Source: Halovenus marina
GTDB taxonomy: Archaea > Halobacteriota > Halobacteria > Halobacteriales > Haloarculaceae
DNA: 64,000 nucleotides
NCBI RefSeq assembly: GCF_051414115.1
Contig: NZ_JBLKNZ010000001.1
Span: 1,302,001 to 1,366,000, forward strand
Direction of reading: 5' to 3'
Under the pieces are notes generated by a model. That model saw only the letters and a program-made list of their open reading frames with translations. It was not told where the DNA came from and did no database searches. Of this stretch, positions 17,401-26,671 are shown piece by piece. Positions within the stretch are counted from its first letter, which is position 1. Every line of letters starts with the position of its first letter. A program made the translations under genes and the position numbers.

Positions 17401-17922
17401 TTATACTGCCCTATCGCCGGTGTGAGTCGTATTCCGCCGCCAGACCAGCATCGCGACGGCCACGAGAACGAACTCGAACAGGAAGTACGGATTGGTCAGT
17501 TGTCCCGTAAGCAGCCCGAGGATCGTGGGCGGCCCTCCGGGATACGGTTCGACGGGCAGAATCGGCCACAGAAGCATGTTCGCAGAGCCGCTGCCAGTCC
17601 ACAGGATCGGAAGTAGGTCCATAAGCTGATGTGAGAACAGCCCAACTCCGAGTCCGGCCGCCAGGTCGATGCGGTCGTGGCGTCGACAGTACAGCGCGAC
17701 TACGAGAACGAGTGGAACGGCGAAGACCAGCGAGTGTCCGAGCGACCGACCAGTCGGAAGGACCCCGATGTACCAGGAGAGTGGTTTATCCAGAAGGTCT
17801 GGGAGCAGTGCGCCAAAGAGCACCGCGATCACGGCCCCATTCTGGGAGATCTGTCCGCGAAGCTCCCGACTGTACAGCTGATGGAACAGATAGGCAGCAG
17901 CGAGATGTCCGGGCGGCCACAC
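17401..17922 (-). CDS. DUF457/YdjM-like membrane protein
   Basis: A 173-aa protein with about four to five hydrophobic segments. MWPPGHLAAAYLFHQLYS, the acidic GALLPDLLDKPLSW and GRSLGHSLVF are the metal-site motifs of the membrane-bound metal-dependent hydrolase family (DUF457). LFSHQLMDLLPILW adds a further conserved His/Asp pair. The gene is bracketed by two copies of the 80-bp element: one directly after its stop and one 55 bp upstream of its start. It is a diverged relative of 13091-13744. Confidence 0.7.
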   Translation of the reverse strand: MWPPGHLAAAYLFHQLYSRELRGQISQNGAVIAVLFGALLPDLLDKPLSWYIGVLPTGRSLGHSLVFAVPLVLVVALYCRRHDRIDLAAGLGVGLFSHQLMDLLPILWTGSGSANMLLWPILPVEPYPGGPPTILGLLTGQLTNPYFLFEFVLVAVAMLVWRRNTTHTGDRAV

Positions 17923-17977
17923 ATCTCTGACTCCGAGGGCAGTCGATGTAGGTTTTTCGTACTGATTACGGCACCTT

Positions 17978-18056
17978 ATACTGTCGGCTGTCCCATCTCG
18001 AAACTACTTCTCCACCCCGGGTGGTGAATCGTTGTCCGTCCGGACAGCCGCAGTAT
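17978..18056 (-). repeat. 79-bp inverted-repeat element, copy 2, at the 3' end of a gene
   Basis: The left end is identical to copy 1 for at least 32 bp. The right end CAGCCGCAGTAT lacks one base of the inverted repeat. The internal hairpin (18008-18028) keeps its shape with one T-T mismatch. The last base of the element is the first base of the TAA stop (minus strand) of the gene at 18056-18406. Confidence 0.85.
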
Positions 18057-18406
18057 TAGCTCACGCCGCTTTCGAGATTTTCCAGCAACTTCCCGACGAA
18101 CAGTCCCAGTCGCGGTGAGATGTCCCCGTCAGTGCCTTCCTTTGGCTGAGCGGCGAGCGTCTCGACGAACCGCTCGGAATGGGTCATCGCGTTTATCATG
18201 TCGACGACGTCGACGGTGAGTCCCTCGTCAGACGTGTCGAGTCCGGGATGGCGTTCGGTCATCTCCGCCGAGTAGGTGATGGTCCACGACGGCCCGCCGA
18301 CGGCGTCGACAGTATCTTCGACCATCCCGACTTCGAGACGGCCGTCGCCCGACCCAACGTAGATGACTCCATCATCGATGACCGTCTCGTACCGTGTCAC
18401 AGACAA
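18056..18406 (-). CDS. Haloarchaeal protein of unknown function
   Basis: A 116-aa acidic soluble protein. It begins MSVTRYETVIDDGVIYVGSGDGRLEVG, a short beta-rich part, and has a helical C-terminus (MTHSERFVETLAAQPKEG to GLFVGKLLENLES). No known motif was recognised. Its stop codon overlaps the end of a repeat element. Next on the same strand upstream is the YjbQ-family gene (56-bp gap), so the two could be co-transcribed. Confidence 0.6.
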   Translation of the reverse strand: MSVTRYETVIDDGVIYVGSGDGRLEVGMVEDTVDAVGGPSWTITYSAEMTERHPGLDTSDEGLTVDVVDMINAMTHSERFVETLAAQPKEGTDGDISPRLGLFVGKLLENLESGVS

Positions 18407-18462
18407 TTCGGGGTAGCGTTCGCAACCGCATCAAGGTTGCGTGCCGTCCGACCATCCGGACC

Positions 18463-18846
18463 CTAGGGCGGCGCGACGACCACGGTGCGCGTCCGCGGCC
18501 CGTCACACTCGACGAGCAGAATCGACTGCCACGTGCCGAGTTGCAGGTTCCCGTCCTCGACGGGAATCGTCACCTCGGGGCCGAGCAGCAGCGACCGGAC
18601 GTGTGAGTCCGCGTTCCCGTCGAGTCGGTCGTGTTGCCACCCCGAGTCGGGGATAAGATCCGCGAGCGCGTCCTCGAAGTCCGCGAGCAGGTTCGATTCC
18701 GCCTCGTTGACCGTGATTGCGGCTGTCGTATGCTGGCTGAACACCGTCACCGTGCCCGTTGTGTCCGCGGGGAGGGCACGCTCGACAGCGTCCGTAATAT
18801 CGACGACTGTCAGCTTCGACTCCGTCGAGACAGTTAGCTCTTCCAT
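18463..18846 (-). CDS. YjbQ/UPF0047 family protein
   Basis: A 127-aa single-domain protein of the YjbQ family (UPF0047). The signatures are all present: FSQHTTAAITVNE near residue 42, DGNADSHVRSLLLG near residue 78 and LGTWQSILLVECDGPR near residue 103. Members form trimers with a histidine/glutamate metal-like site; E. coli YjbQ has weak thiamin-phosphate synthase activity, but the native function is not settled. It lies 39 bp downstream of the spoVR gene on the same strand and could be read through from that operon. Confidence 0.85.
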   Translation of the reverse strand: MEELTVSTESKLTVVDITDAVERALPADTTGTVTVFSQHTTAAITVNEAESNLLADFEDALADLIPDSGWQHDRLDGNADSHVRSLLLGPEVTIPVEDGNLQLGTWQSILLVECDGPRTRTVVVAPP

Positions 18847-18885
18847 ATCAGTTAGTAACGAGTGACGGTATAGAAAATCCGTGCC

Positions 18886-20994
18886 TCAGGCGAGCCACTC
18901 GTCGGGTTTGGTGTCGTAATCGACGTCGGTTGCCGCGAGGTGTTCGACCGTCTCCCAGTCGAGTTCCGTCTCGTCGAACTTCTCGCCGTCGTAGCGGATT
19001 TCCCGGCCCTTCTCTGTCGGTTCGGGTTCGCGGTCGCGCCGTCGCGCCACCTCGATATCGTGGTCGTCGTATTCCGCGACGATAGTTCTGAGTGCGACCG
19101 GACGACCCCAGAGTTCGAAGACTCGTTCGAGCGTCGCTTTCGCCTGCGGGATGTCGAGTGCGACGCCGTTGTACTGATGTTCCAGCAGGAGTTCGTTCCG
19201 GTTCTGGTAGTTCGCGTCGGCCACCACGATAGTGGGCTTTCCGAAGTTGGTGAACCGGAGCATGAGCTTCTTTTTCACGTCCTCGTAATCCGTCGAAGTC
19301 GCCCGATAGTCCTCGGTGGTGTGCATGTACTCGTAGGTGAAGTAGTCGTGCTCGTCGACGAACTCCTGCGTGAGAAACTCGTCGAGGAAGGTCACGTCGT
19401 TGTGGCTCTCCCGAACTTCGAGCATGCGGTCCCAGCCGATGGTGTACTCGATGTCGTCGATTGCGGCCTCGACGCTGTCGTATCGTGACCGGTCGAACAG
19501 GTAACGGGAGATGCGCTCGGTCTGTTCGGTCGAGATGCGGCCGAGATAGCCGCGGTTTTGCGGCTTGACGAGCGAGTAATGCCGCTCTGCGAGACCCTCG
19601 TAGGTGAACAGCTTCCAGGGGTATTTTGTGAGGTCGAACGCTCCCTCGCGCGCCGCCGCGAGCGACTCGGCGTCGATGCGGGGGTCGTCCTCGGGGACCG
19701 AATCGAGACCGTCTGGGTCGACCGAATCGACGAGCGGATCGGGTTCGAGCAGGTCGAGCACGTGACCGAAATCGACCGTCTCGTGGAAGTTCCGCCACGT
19801 GATACCCTCGACCCGGAGCAACTGCTCGACGACGTGCCGTCGGTTGGCGGTGTTCTCGACGTGTTGCCACAACTGGAGACCGAGGCTGTAGGGGTTCACG
19901 CCGCCCGACCCGAGCACCTTCGACATGTGGTCGGCGTAGGTGAGAAACTCGTCGGCACCCGCAAATCCTTCCTCGCCCATCATTAGCGACTCGTAGTAGG
20001 AGGCCCAGCCCTCGTTCATGATCTTCGTCATCTTCTGGGCAGCGAAATAATAGGCCTCCCGGCGGAGAATCTCCAGAATCTCCCCTTGCCACTCGGTCAT
20101 CTCGACGGCCTTGTCGGCCTCGTCGTCGTACTGCATGCCGTGTGCTCTGAGAAAGCCGAGCAGGTCCGGCTCCGGTTCTGCGGGAACGGTTCCGCGTTCT
20201 TCCGACTCGGACTGTGCGTCGAGCCACTCCTGGTCGAACACGTGGTCTCTGACCTCCGTCGAGATGTCAAGCCCCGAAAGCTGGTCTTCCAGGTCGTCGA
20301 TGTCGATATCGAGGTCAGTCTTGTCGCTCTCGACCGGGTTGTACACCGCGTGCTGGTCGATGTTGTCCTCCAGACAGAGGATGTGGTCGATCCACTGCTC
20401 GACCTCGGCCCGGTCGATCTCGGGGTCGTGCATGTAGTCGCGGATGGTGTCCGCGTGGCGAGCGAGCAACAGGGCGGCGTCTGGGTTGTCGCTGAACAGG
20501 CCAAACCACTCGTTGTTGTTGAAAAAGTCCGCGTGGGCCTCGACGTGGGTGATCACCGCCTTCTGGTCGGCGAGGCTGTTTGACACCTGCAGGAACGCGT
20601 GTGCGGGGTTGTCGTTGTTCACGATCTCGAAGGCCTTGCCGCCGAGGAACTGCCCCTGCTTTTGCTGGCGGTCGTACTGCATCCCCCAACGCCAGTGGGG
20701 GTATCGCTCCTGGAAGCCGCCGTAGGCGATTAGCTCGTTCATCTCGTCGTAGTCGACGATCCAGTAGTTGACCGGGTAGGGGTCGAGTCCGAGTCGGTTG
20801 GCCAGATTCGACGCCTCGCGGACGGCCTCTTCGAGTCGCTCTGCTTCGCGTTGCATCCGAATTGACTCGTCGACGTCCCAGCGCTCCGTGACGTCGGCGC
20901 GCTCGCCAGCACGCGACGCGCCGTCCGAACCACTGCGGTCCGTATCGATCGGCGTGTATCTGCTGTCGGTCTCGGGTGAGTCGTTGTCTGTCAT
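18886..20994 (-). CDS. spoVR: SpoVR family protein
   Basis: A 702-aa protein of the SpoVR family, longer than the usual 470-520 aa because of an acidic insertion near residues 205-275 (VESDKTDLDIDIDDL and after). Conserved parts are DPYPVNYWIVDYDEMNELIAYGGFQERYPHWRWGM, NDNPAHAFLQVSN, HVEAHADFF and the C-terminal NYQNRNELLLEHQYNGV. The family functions with PrkA and YeaH in starvation or stress responses of bacteria; the biochemical role is unknown. It is the last gene of the operon and its ATG overlaps the yeaH stop by one base. Confidence 0.9.
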   Translation of the reverse strand: MTDNDSPETDSRYTPIDTDRSGSDGASRAGERADVTERWDVDESIRMQREAERLEEAVREASNLANRLGLDPYPVNYWIVDYDEMNELIAYGGFQERYPHWRWGMQYDRQQKQGQFLGGKAFEIVNNDNPAHAFLQVSNSLADQKAVITHVEAHADFFNNNEWFGLFSDNPDAALLLARHADTIRDYMHDPEIDRAEVEQWIDHILCLEDNIDQHAVYNPVESDKTDLDIDIDDLEDQLSGLDISTEVRDHVFDQEWLDAQSESEERGTVPAEPEPDLLGFLRAHGMQYDDEADKAVEMTEWQGEILEILRREAYYFAAQKMTKIMNEGWASYYESLMMGEEGFAGADEFLTYADHMSKVLGSGGVNPYSLGLQLWQHVENTANRRHVVEQLLRVEGITWRNFHETVDFGHVLDLLEPDPLVDSVDPDGLDSVPEDDPRIDAESLAAAREGAFDLTKYPWKLFTYEGLAERHYSLVKPQNRGYLGRISTEQTERISRYLFDRSRYDSVEAAIDDIEYTIGWDRMLEVRESHNDVTFLDEFLTQEFVDEHDYFTYEYMHTTEDYRATSTDYEDVKKKLMLRFTNFGKPTIVVADANYQNRNELLLEHQYNGVALDIPQAKATLERVFELWGRPVALRTIVAEYDDHDIEVARRRDREPEPTEKGREIRYDGEKFDETELDWETVEHLAATDVDYDTKPDEWLA

Positions 20995-22322
20995 TATCGC
21001 TCTGTCTCCGTTGATTCGGTGCTCAGGATCTCGTAGATGGCGTCGGTCACATCCTCCGGCGAGGTGACGTAGGCCACCGCAACGTCGTCCCGGTCACCGA
21101 GTTCGGTTTCAACCTCGTCGGCGTGGGTCGCGTTGATCGCGTTGCCGGAGGGCTGTGTCTCGACGTAGGCGTGGAGGTTCGCGTCGATCGACTCCATCAG
21201 CGGGATGACGTTCTCCGCGGTGTCGTTCGAGGAGTTCTCTGAGTCACCCGCGGCGAAGACGTAGCGGTTCCAGTCGCTCCAGGGGTACTCCTCGTCGAGG
21301 CGCTCCTGCGCGAGTTCGTACGCGCTGGAGATGCGCGTTCCGCCGCCCGAGCGGATGCCGAAAAACTCCGTCCGGTCGACCTCCCACGCCTCTGCGTCGT
21401 GGGCGATGTAGACGAACTCGGCGTTGTCGTACTTGCCCTGCAGATACCAGTCGAGCGGCGTGAACGTCCGCTCGACGAGTTCCCGCTTGTTCTCGCGCAT
21501 GCTCCCCGAGACGTCTCGGATGTTCACCACGACGACGTTCTTCTCGCGCTCCTCGATGATCTCGGGGTAGCGGTAGCGCTCGTCCTCCCGGCGGAACGGG
21601 ATCTGGTCGATCCCTTCCTGTCGGATACGCTGGGCAGGGGGCGTTCGCTCGACGCTGGCTTCCATCTCGTCGAGGTCCGCATAGACCGCCCGGTCGTCCT
21701 CCGAGAGTTCGTCGTACTGCTCGTCGATCCAGGCACGCGAAACGGGGATCGAGTGTTCGCTCCGCGCCCACTCGAAGGTTCGCTGTGGCCCCCAGCCGTC
21801 TATCTGGAGCGCCGCACGCACGTACTCCCGGTCGAAATCCATCGCCAGTTTCCGCTTGAGGCCCTGCTTGAACAGGCGCTCGAAGTCGAGCGTGCTGGTG
21901 GGGCCAGTTCGCGTGATGTCGGTGAAATCGCCTTCCGTCTCCTCGACGACCTGCTTGCCTTTCGGCTCCAGGTCCAGCCCCAGTCGCTCGTCGAGTTCCT
22001 CGGCGAACTCCTCGGGGTCCATCTCGTAGTACTCGTGTTCGCCACCTTCTTCGCCTGGTTCGCCCTCGTCGCCGTCGTCGTCGCCGTCCTGCGGTTCACC
22101 GACCGGGTCGCCGGGTTGTGGCGTCCCGCCGTCGCCCTGTCCGACCCCGCCCATATCGCGCTGGTCGTAGGCGAACTCGGGCAGGTCGATTATCTTGATC
22201 GGGATCCGCACCGAGTCTGGTCTGCTCTGTCCCAGATCACCGTACTGGATGAACTCGGCAAGGTCCTGTCGTCTGGACTCGCCGACTTCCCGGTAGCGTT
22301 CGAGGTCGTCTCTCAGCCCCAT
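20994..22322 (-). CDS. yeaH: YeaH/YhbH family protein with a vWA-like domain
   Basis: A 442-aa member of the DUF444 (YeaH/YhbH) family. An acidic, Gly-rich linker (GDPVGEPQDGDDDGDEGEPG, near residues 75-95) is a halophilic expansion. The C-terminal half is a von Willebrand A-like fold with a MIDAS-type motif NIRDVSGSMRENKRE near residue 265, then GGGTRISSAYELAQERL. In bacteria it forms a conserved operon and protein network with PrkA and SpoVR. It overlaps the upstream PrkA gene by 10 bp and touches spoVR, so translation is coupled. Confidence 0.9.
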   Translation of the reverse strand: MGLRDDLERYREVGESRRQDLAEFIQYGDLGQSRPDSVRIPIKIIDLPEFAYDQRDMGGVGQGDGGTPQPGDPVGEPQDGDDDGDEGEPGEEGGEHEYYEMDPEEFAEELDERLGLDLEPKGKQVVEETEGDFTDITRTGPTSTLDFERLFKQGLKRKLAMDFDREYVRAALQIDGWGPQRTFEWARSEHSIPVSRAWIDEQYDELSEDDRAVYADLDEMEASVERTPPAQRIRQEGIDQIPFRREDERYRYPEIIEEREKNVVVVNIRDVSGSMRENKRELVERTFTPLDWYLQGKYDNAEFVYIAHDAEAWEVDRTEFFGIRSGGGTRISSAYELAQERLDEEYPWSDWNRYVFAAGDSENSSNDTAENVIPLMESIDANLHAYVETQPSGNAINATHADEVETELGDRDDVAVAYVTSPEDVTDAIYEILSTESTETER

Positions 22323-24589
22323 TTGTAACTCACCTGGTCCATGACGTGACGGCTGGTCAACTCAGCGGCGGCCTCGCTGTAGCCGTACATCTCCTGCAGA
22401 TTGCGGATCGTCTCCGCTTTGATCCGGGCGGTCTGGGTGTTTTTCGGCGGGTCAGCCCACTGTCGCGGGTCGAACTCCTCGAACGTGCGCTCGATGTCTG
22501 CCCAGTCGTGTGTCCCGAGCACGGAGCGGATGACGGGGATCTCTCTCGGGTCGACGTCGGAGACGCGGAACTCCTCGTCGCGGTGTCGCCACGCGTGTCG
22601 GTTGAGCGCAGTGATGATCTTCTCCGTTCGGAAGGCCCGAACGTCCTCGTTCGGTCTGCTGCCGTCGTATTCGGACTCGTCGAACCGTCCGAGATGTTCG
22701 ATCTCGAAGACCTTCATCGTCAGCGGGTCGGGGTCGACCAGTTCGCCGCGGTCGTTTTCGAGTTGCTCGCCCTCGGCCCACGCATAGACGTGTTCGAGGT
22801 ACTCCTCGACAGTCTCCTCGTCGACCCGCTTTTCCCGCATCATCGCGTCGAGGACGTCCGTCTCCTGTCGCTCGAAGATGTACTCCTTCACTGGGACGAC
22901 GCGCTCTTCGAACTCGGTCGCCTCGCTCGCCGAGAACACTGGCGCGTCGATGAGATGTTCTGCCATCGCGTCGAGGACGTCCCGCGGCATGATCACTCGG
23001 TCGACGTCGAGGTCCTCGTGGAACCTGTCGGTCTCCTCGTAGAGTTGGTCTGCGATGACGTCGCGGGTGTAGGTGACCGGGATCCCAGTCGCGCCGTCGT
23101 GTGCACTGTCGTCGAAGTCGAACGACTCGATGCCGACGCGTTCGTCCCCGTCGTGGAGATAGCCACGGTCGAACAGCAGCGCCTTCTCGACCAGGTCGAG
23201 GTCCTCGGGCAGATCCGATTCAACCAGTCGGGAGACGACGGCGTACAGCGCTGCGGCCTCGACTGTGTGGGGTGCGAGTTCCCGTTCGACCACCTCGTCG
23301 CCAGCGCTGACGGTGATGACGACGGGTTCGCGGATCCGCGTTTCGAGTTGGTCCCACGTGTTCACGTCCCAGACTTCGGTCTGGTCGGTCAACTCGCGGC
23401 GGAGCAGTTCGGCCTCCAGCGAGAGGTTCGTCAGGTACGTGAACTCGTGTCTGTCGAGGCGGCGCTTGAGCGCCTTCAGCGGGTCCTGTCCCTGCTTGCT
23501 TGCGTGCTGGTCGAGTTGCGCTTCCAGATCCGGGTTCGAGATGATGATCAACTGGGTGTCGACGTCCATCCCGATCCCCTTGTCGAGTTTTACCCGGCCC
23601 TCGTCGGGGACGTTGAGCAATTTCTGGAGCAGGTCGGCGTGCTGTCCGGCGTCTTCGACGATGGTTACCAGCCCGTTGCCCTGCGAGAGGACGCCATCGT
23701 AGGAGAACGCCTGTGGGTTCTTCCGACCCCGTGAGTCGAGTTCGCGCAACATTCCGGCCATCCACGTGCCGACGAGACGCTCCTTGGGTGACCCCTCGTC
23801 CTCGGAGTGCAGGATTCCGATGCCATCCCCGACGTCGACGACGTAGTTTTTCACCCGAAGGTGGTGTTCGTCGGTGATGGCCGAAAAGAGGTCCTCGACA
23901 CCATCGCGTCGGTACTCCGTTTCCAGCAGGTCGTAGGCCTCGCGACAGAACGGGTCGAGGTCTCCCTCGACGCGAACGGGGATGTGGTCGTCCAGTCGCT
24001 CGTTCATCCGGGCGAGTAACTCTGTCCGAACCGACCGTGGAAACACCGTCAACGGGTGTGTCTGGACCGGGCTCTCGTACCAGTCGTCCTCGTCGGCGGT
24101 GGGTCGGTCGCCGTAAGTCATGCCCGGTTCGTTCCCGACGCCTGCGACGTTCCACTCCAGCGTGTATCGCCGCCCCTCGTCGGTCTTCGAGTACTCGCGA
24201 AGCCCGTTGACGAGACAGCGTTTCAGCTCCGATTTTCCGGTTGCCGTCGGGCCGTCGAGCCAGAGAATCTTCTCGGCTTTGCCCCGCCCGGCCGCAATCG
24301 AGCGCAGGTCGTCGACGAAACTGTTCAACACCGCGGTGTTGCCGAGGATGGCGTGTTCCCCATCGTTCCACGGGTCGTCGAAGAATCGGTAGCGCTCGGT
24401 CTCCTCGCCCTCTTCGAGGACCGTTCGCGTTCCGGCGTGCTCGATGGCATCGAGCAGGTACTTCGGGGCGTGCGCGGCCAACTGCGGCTGGTCGAGTAAC
24501 ATCTCGACGTACGCATCGAGGCTCATCGGCTCCTCGTAGGTGGCTTCGAGCGCGGTATCAGCGGCCTCGATGAACTCGTTGTCTGTCAT
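22313..24589 (-). CDS. prkA: PrkA-family AAA protein/serine kinase, longer divergent paralogue
   Basis: A 758-aa paralogue of the protein encoded just upstream. The P-loop reads DGPTATGKSELKR (about residues 118-130) and the AAA core has RLVGTWMAGML, SYDGVLSQGNGLVTI and IISNPDLEAQLD. The region beyond residue 540 corresponds to the PrkA C-terminal kinase-like domain but is poorly conserved, so kinase activity is uncertain. Bacterial PrkA has also been reported as an AAA protease. It lies 9 bp after the first prkA gene and overlaps yeaH. Confidence 0.85.
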   Translation of the reverse strand: MTDNEFIEAADTALEATYEEPMSLDAYVEMLLDQPQLAAHAPKYLLDAIEHAGTRTVLEEGEETERYRFFDDPWNDGEHAILGNTAVLNSFVDDLRSIAAGRGKAEKILWLDGPTATGKSELKRCLVNGLREYSKTDEGRRYTLEWNVAGVGNEPGMTYGDRPTADEDDWYESPVQTHPLTVFPRSVRTELLARMNERLDDHIPVRVEGDLDPFCREAYDLLETEYRRDGVEDLFSAITDEHHLRVKNYVVDVGDGIGILHSEDEGSPKERLVGTWMAGMLRELDSRGRKNPQAFSYDGVLSQGNGLVTIVEDAGQHADLLQKLLNVPDEGRVKLDKGIGMDVDTQLIIISNPDLEAQLDQHASKQGQDPLKALKRRLDRHEFTYLTNLSLEAELLRRELTDQTEVWDVNTWDQLETRIREPVVITVSAGDEVVERELAPHTVEAAALYAVVSRLVESDLPEDLDLVEKALLFDRGYLHDGDERVGIESFDFDDSAHDGATGIPVTYTRDVIADQLYEETDRFHEDLDVDRVIMPRDVLDAMAEHLIDAPVFSASEATEFEERVVPVKEYIFERQETDVLDAMMREKRVDEETVEEYLEHVYAWAEGEQLENDRGELVDPDPLTMKVFEIEHLGRFDESEYDGSRPNEDVRAFRTEKIITALNRHAWRHRDEEFRVSDVDPREIPVIRSVLGTHDWADIERTFEEFDPRQWADPPKNTQTARIKAETIRNLQEMYGYSEAAAELTSRHVMDQVSYKWG

Positions 24590-24598
24590 GGTCTCCGG

Positions 24599-26671
24599 TC
24601 AGCTCTCCATCTCGCTTTTTGCGACCTCTGCACCGGCGAATTCGAGCACCTCCTTCGCGCCCGCTTCGGAGTAGCCCTGTTCGATGAGCGCATCGATCCA
24701 CTCGTTGCGCTGCTGGTCGTCCATGTCGCCGCTCGAGACGAGTGCCGAGAAGTTGATGTTGTGTTTCTTGTCCTCCCAGAGCTTTCGTTCGAGCGCGCGA
24801 CGCAGGCGGTCGTTGTCCTGCGGGTCGAACGGTTCGCCCTCGCGGGCGCGCCGGGAAACCCAGTTTGCGACCTCCTGCCGGAAGTCGTCCTTGCGGTCCT
24901 CTGGTAGGTCGAGTTTCTCCTCGACGCCGCGGAGGAACTGCTCGTCGGGTTCCTGTTCGCGGCCGGTGATCTCGTCCTCGACGGTGTCGTCGTCGATGTA
25001 GGCCATCACGTGGTCCATGTACTTCTCGCCCTGACGCTGGATCTCGTCGATGTCGTAGGCGAGTGCGTGACGCACGTCCTCGATAGCGCGTTCCTTGTAC
25101 TCCTCGCGGACGAGTTCGAGATAGCGGTAGTAGGTCTCGAACATCTCCGCAGAGATGGAGCCGTGGTTTTCGAGGTTCCGTTCGAGGTGGGTGAAGGTCG
25201 TCAGCGGTGAGAGGAAGGAGCGCTGCCGGTGCATCGAGTCCATGATCGCCTCGGCGATTTCGTCACCGATGAAGCGAGGTGAGACGCCGTCCATCCCCTC
25301 GCCCAGATCGGTCTTGTCCTCGGCCTCCTCGCGGAGTTTCCGCACGTCGATGTCCTCGGCCTCGTCGGTCTCGCCGTTGTAGGCTTTGGCCTTCTGGATG
25401 AGGTCGACCTTCCCGGCGTCGGGTTCCTCGATCCGGGTGAGCACGCCGAAGAGACCGGCCATCTCCAGCGTGTGTGGCTCGACGTGAATGTCGGGCAGGT
25501 CTGCGTTGCGAAGCATCTTCCAGTAGATTTCGGCCTCGTCCTCGTAGGAGAGCACGTAGGGGAAGTCGATGCGCTTGGTGCGGTCGTTGAAGGCCTCCAT
25601 CTTCTCGTCGCCCTTTTTCTCGCGGTACTCGGGCATGTTCGTCCGGCCGACGATGACCTGGTCGATGTCCATCCGGGGGTTGCTCTTTGGCTTTATCGTC
25701 TGCTCCTGAGTGGCGTGCAGGAAGTCGTAGAGAAACTCTCGCTGGAGTTTCAGCAGTTCCTCGCCCGAGAACAGCCCGCGATTCGCGTTACAGAAGGCTC
25801 CGGAGTAATCGAACGCACGCGGATCGGACTCGCCGTAGATTGCGATCTTCGAGTAGTTGACGTCGCCGGTCAGTTCGGTCTCGTCCTGATTTTTCTTGTC
25901 TTTCGGTTCGAAGGTTTCGATGGCGCGGCGCTTGTTCTCGTCAGCGACCAGTCGAACGATTTCGACGTGGTTGTCGAGGACGGCCTCCAGGTCGTCGTCG
26001 TAGTACGCCAGCAGCCGGTCCATGTAGAACTCGCTGGCCGGGTCGAGTTCCTGCTCGTTGCGGATCGAGTAGGGGGCGTCGAGCTGTTCGTTGATCGACT
26101 CGATGATCGACCGGCGCTGTTCGAGCGGCAACAGAACGATTGGGTCCTGATTCATCGGCGAGCGCACCACGTCGTCGGCGGGGTCCTGGTCAGCGATCAC
26201 GTCACAGAGGTTGGTCCACCGGAAGGTGTACATCCGCCCCTCGTCGCGGGCGGTGTAGGCCTCGAAGTAGGACCGCACCTGCGAGTCGAAGTCCGACTTG
26301 CCGGACCCGACGGGACCGAGCAACAGCATGATCCGCCGCTCGGGGCCGAGGCCGCGCGCACCGGATTTCACCTTGTTGACGAACTGGTGGATCGCCTCGT
26401 GGATCACCTGTCCGTAGAAGGTGTTCTCGCCGTCGTTGAGCGGGTCCTTGGAGGCCATCTTGTACTCGACGATACCGGCCTCCTCGTCGTAAGTCGTCCC
26501 GAAGTGGTCGAACATGTCCGCGACGCGCTGGTGGGCGTTGCGAGCGATCCGCGGGTGTTCGTGCAGTTCGTCGAGATACCACTCGAAGGAGTGGGTCGTC
26601 CTGAGGTCGCCGGGTATCGTCTCTCTGTACTGTTCGCTGATCGATTCCAGTGTCGTTCTGTGTTCACTCAT
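24599..26671 (-). CDS. prkA: PrkA family serine protein kinase
   Basis: A 690-aa protein close to canonical PrkA. The AAA domain has Walker A LLGPVGSGKSDFDSQ (about residues 116-130), RSPMNQDPIVLLP, GANRGLF-like SGAFCNANRGLFSGEE and IVGRTNMPEYRE. The C-terminal half (RFIGDEIAEAIMDSMHRQRSFLSPL and onwards) matches the PrkA C-terminal domain related to hybrid kinases. It is the first gene of the prkA-prkA-yeaH-spoVR unit. The upstream region to 27073 contains AT-rich stretches that could hold the operon promoter. The family is linked to stress and nutrient signalling in bacteria. Confidence 0.9.
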   Translation of the reverse strand: MSEHRTTLESISEQYRETIPGDLRTTHSFEWYLDELHEHPRIARNAHQRVADMFDHFGTTYDEEAGIVEYKMASKDPLNDGENTFYGQVIHEAIHQFVNKVKSGARGLGPERRIMLLLGPVGSGKSDFDSQVRSYFEAYTARDEGRMYTFRWTNLCDVIADQDPADDVVRSPMNQDPIVLLPLEQRRSIIESINEQLDAPYSIRNEQELDPASEFYMDRLLAYYDDDLEAVLDNHVEIVRLVADENKRRAIETFEPKDKKNQDETELTGDVNYSKIAIYGESDPRAFDYSGAFCNANRGLFSGEELLKLQREFLYDFLHATQEQTIKPKSNPRMDIDQVIVGRTNMPEYREKKGDEKMEAFNDRTKRIDFPYVLSYEDEAEIYWKMLRNADLPDIHVEPHTLEMAGLFGVLTRIEEPDAGKVDLIQKAKAYNGETDEAEDIDVRKLREEAEDKTDLGEGMDGVSPRFIGDEIAEAIMDSMHRQRSFLSPLTTFTHLERNLENHGSISAEMFETYYRYLELVREEYKERAIEDVRHALAYDIDEIQRQGEKYMDHVMAYIDDDTVEDEITGREQEPDEQFLRGVEEKLDLPEDRKDDFRQEVANWVSRRAREGEPFDPQDNDRLRRALERKLWEDKKHNINFSALVSSGDMDDQQRNEWIDALIEQGYSEAGAKEVLEFAGAEVAKSEMES

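Noticed and set aside
16240..17616. Open frame of 458 codons on the plus strand opposite the DHH gene
   Set aside because: It crosses the repeat element and reads antisense to a well-supported protein.
17318..18056. Composite transposon made of the two repeat copies and the gene between them
   Set aside because: No transposase and no clear target-site duplications; position at gene ends is a better description.
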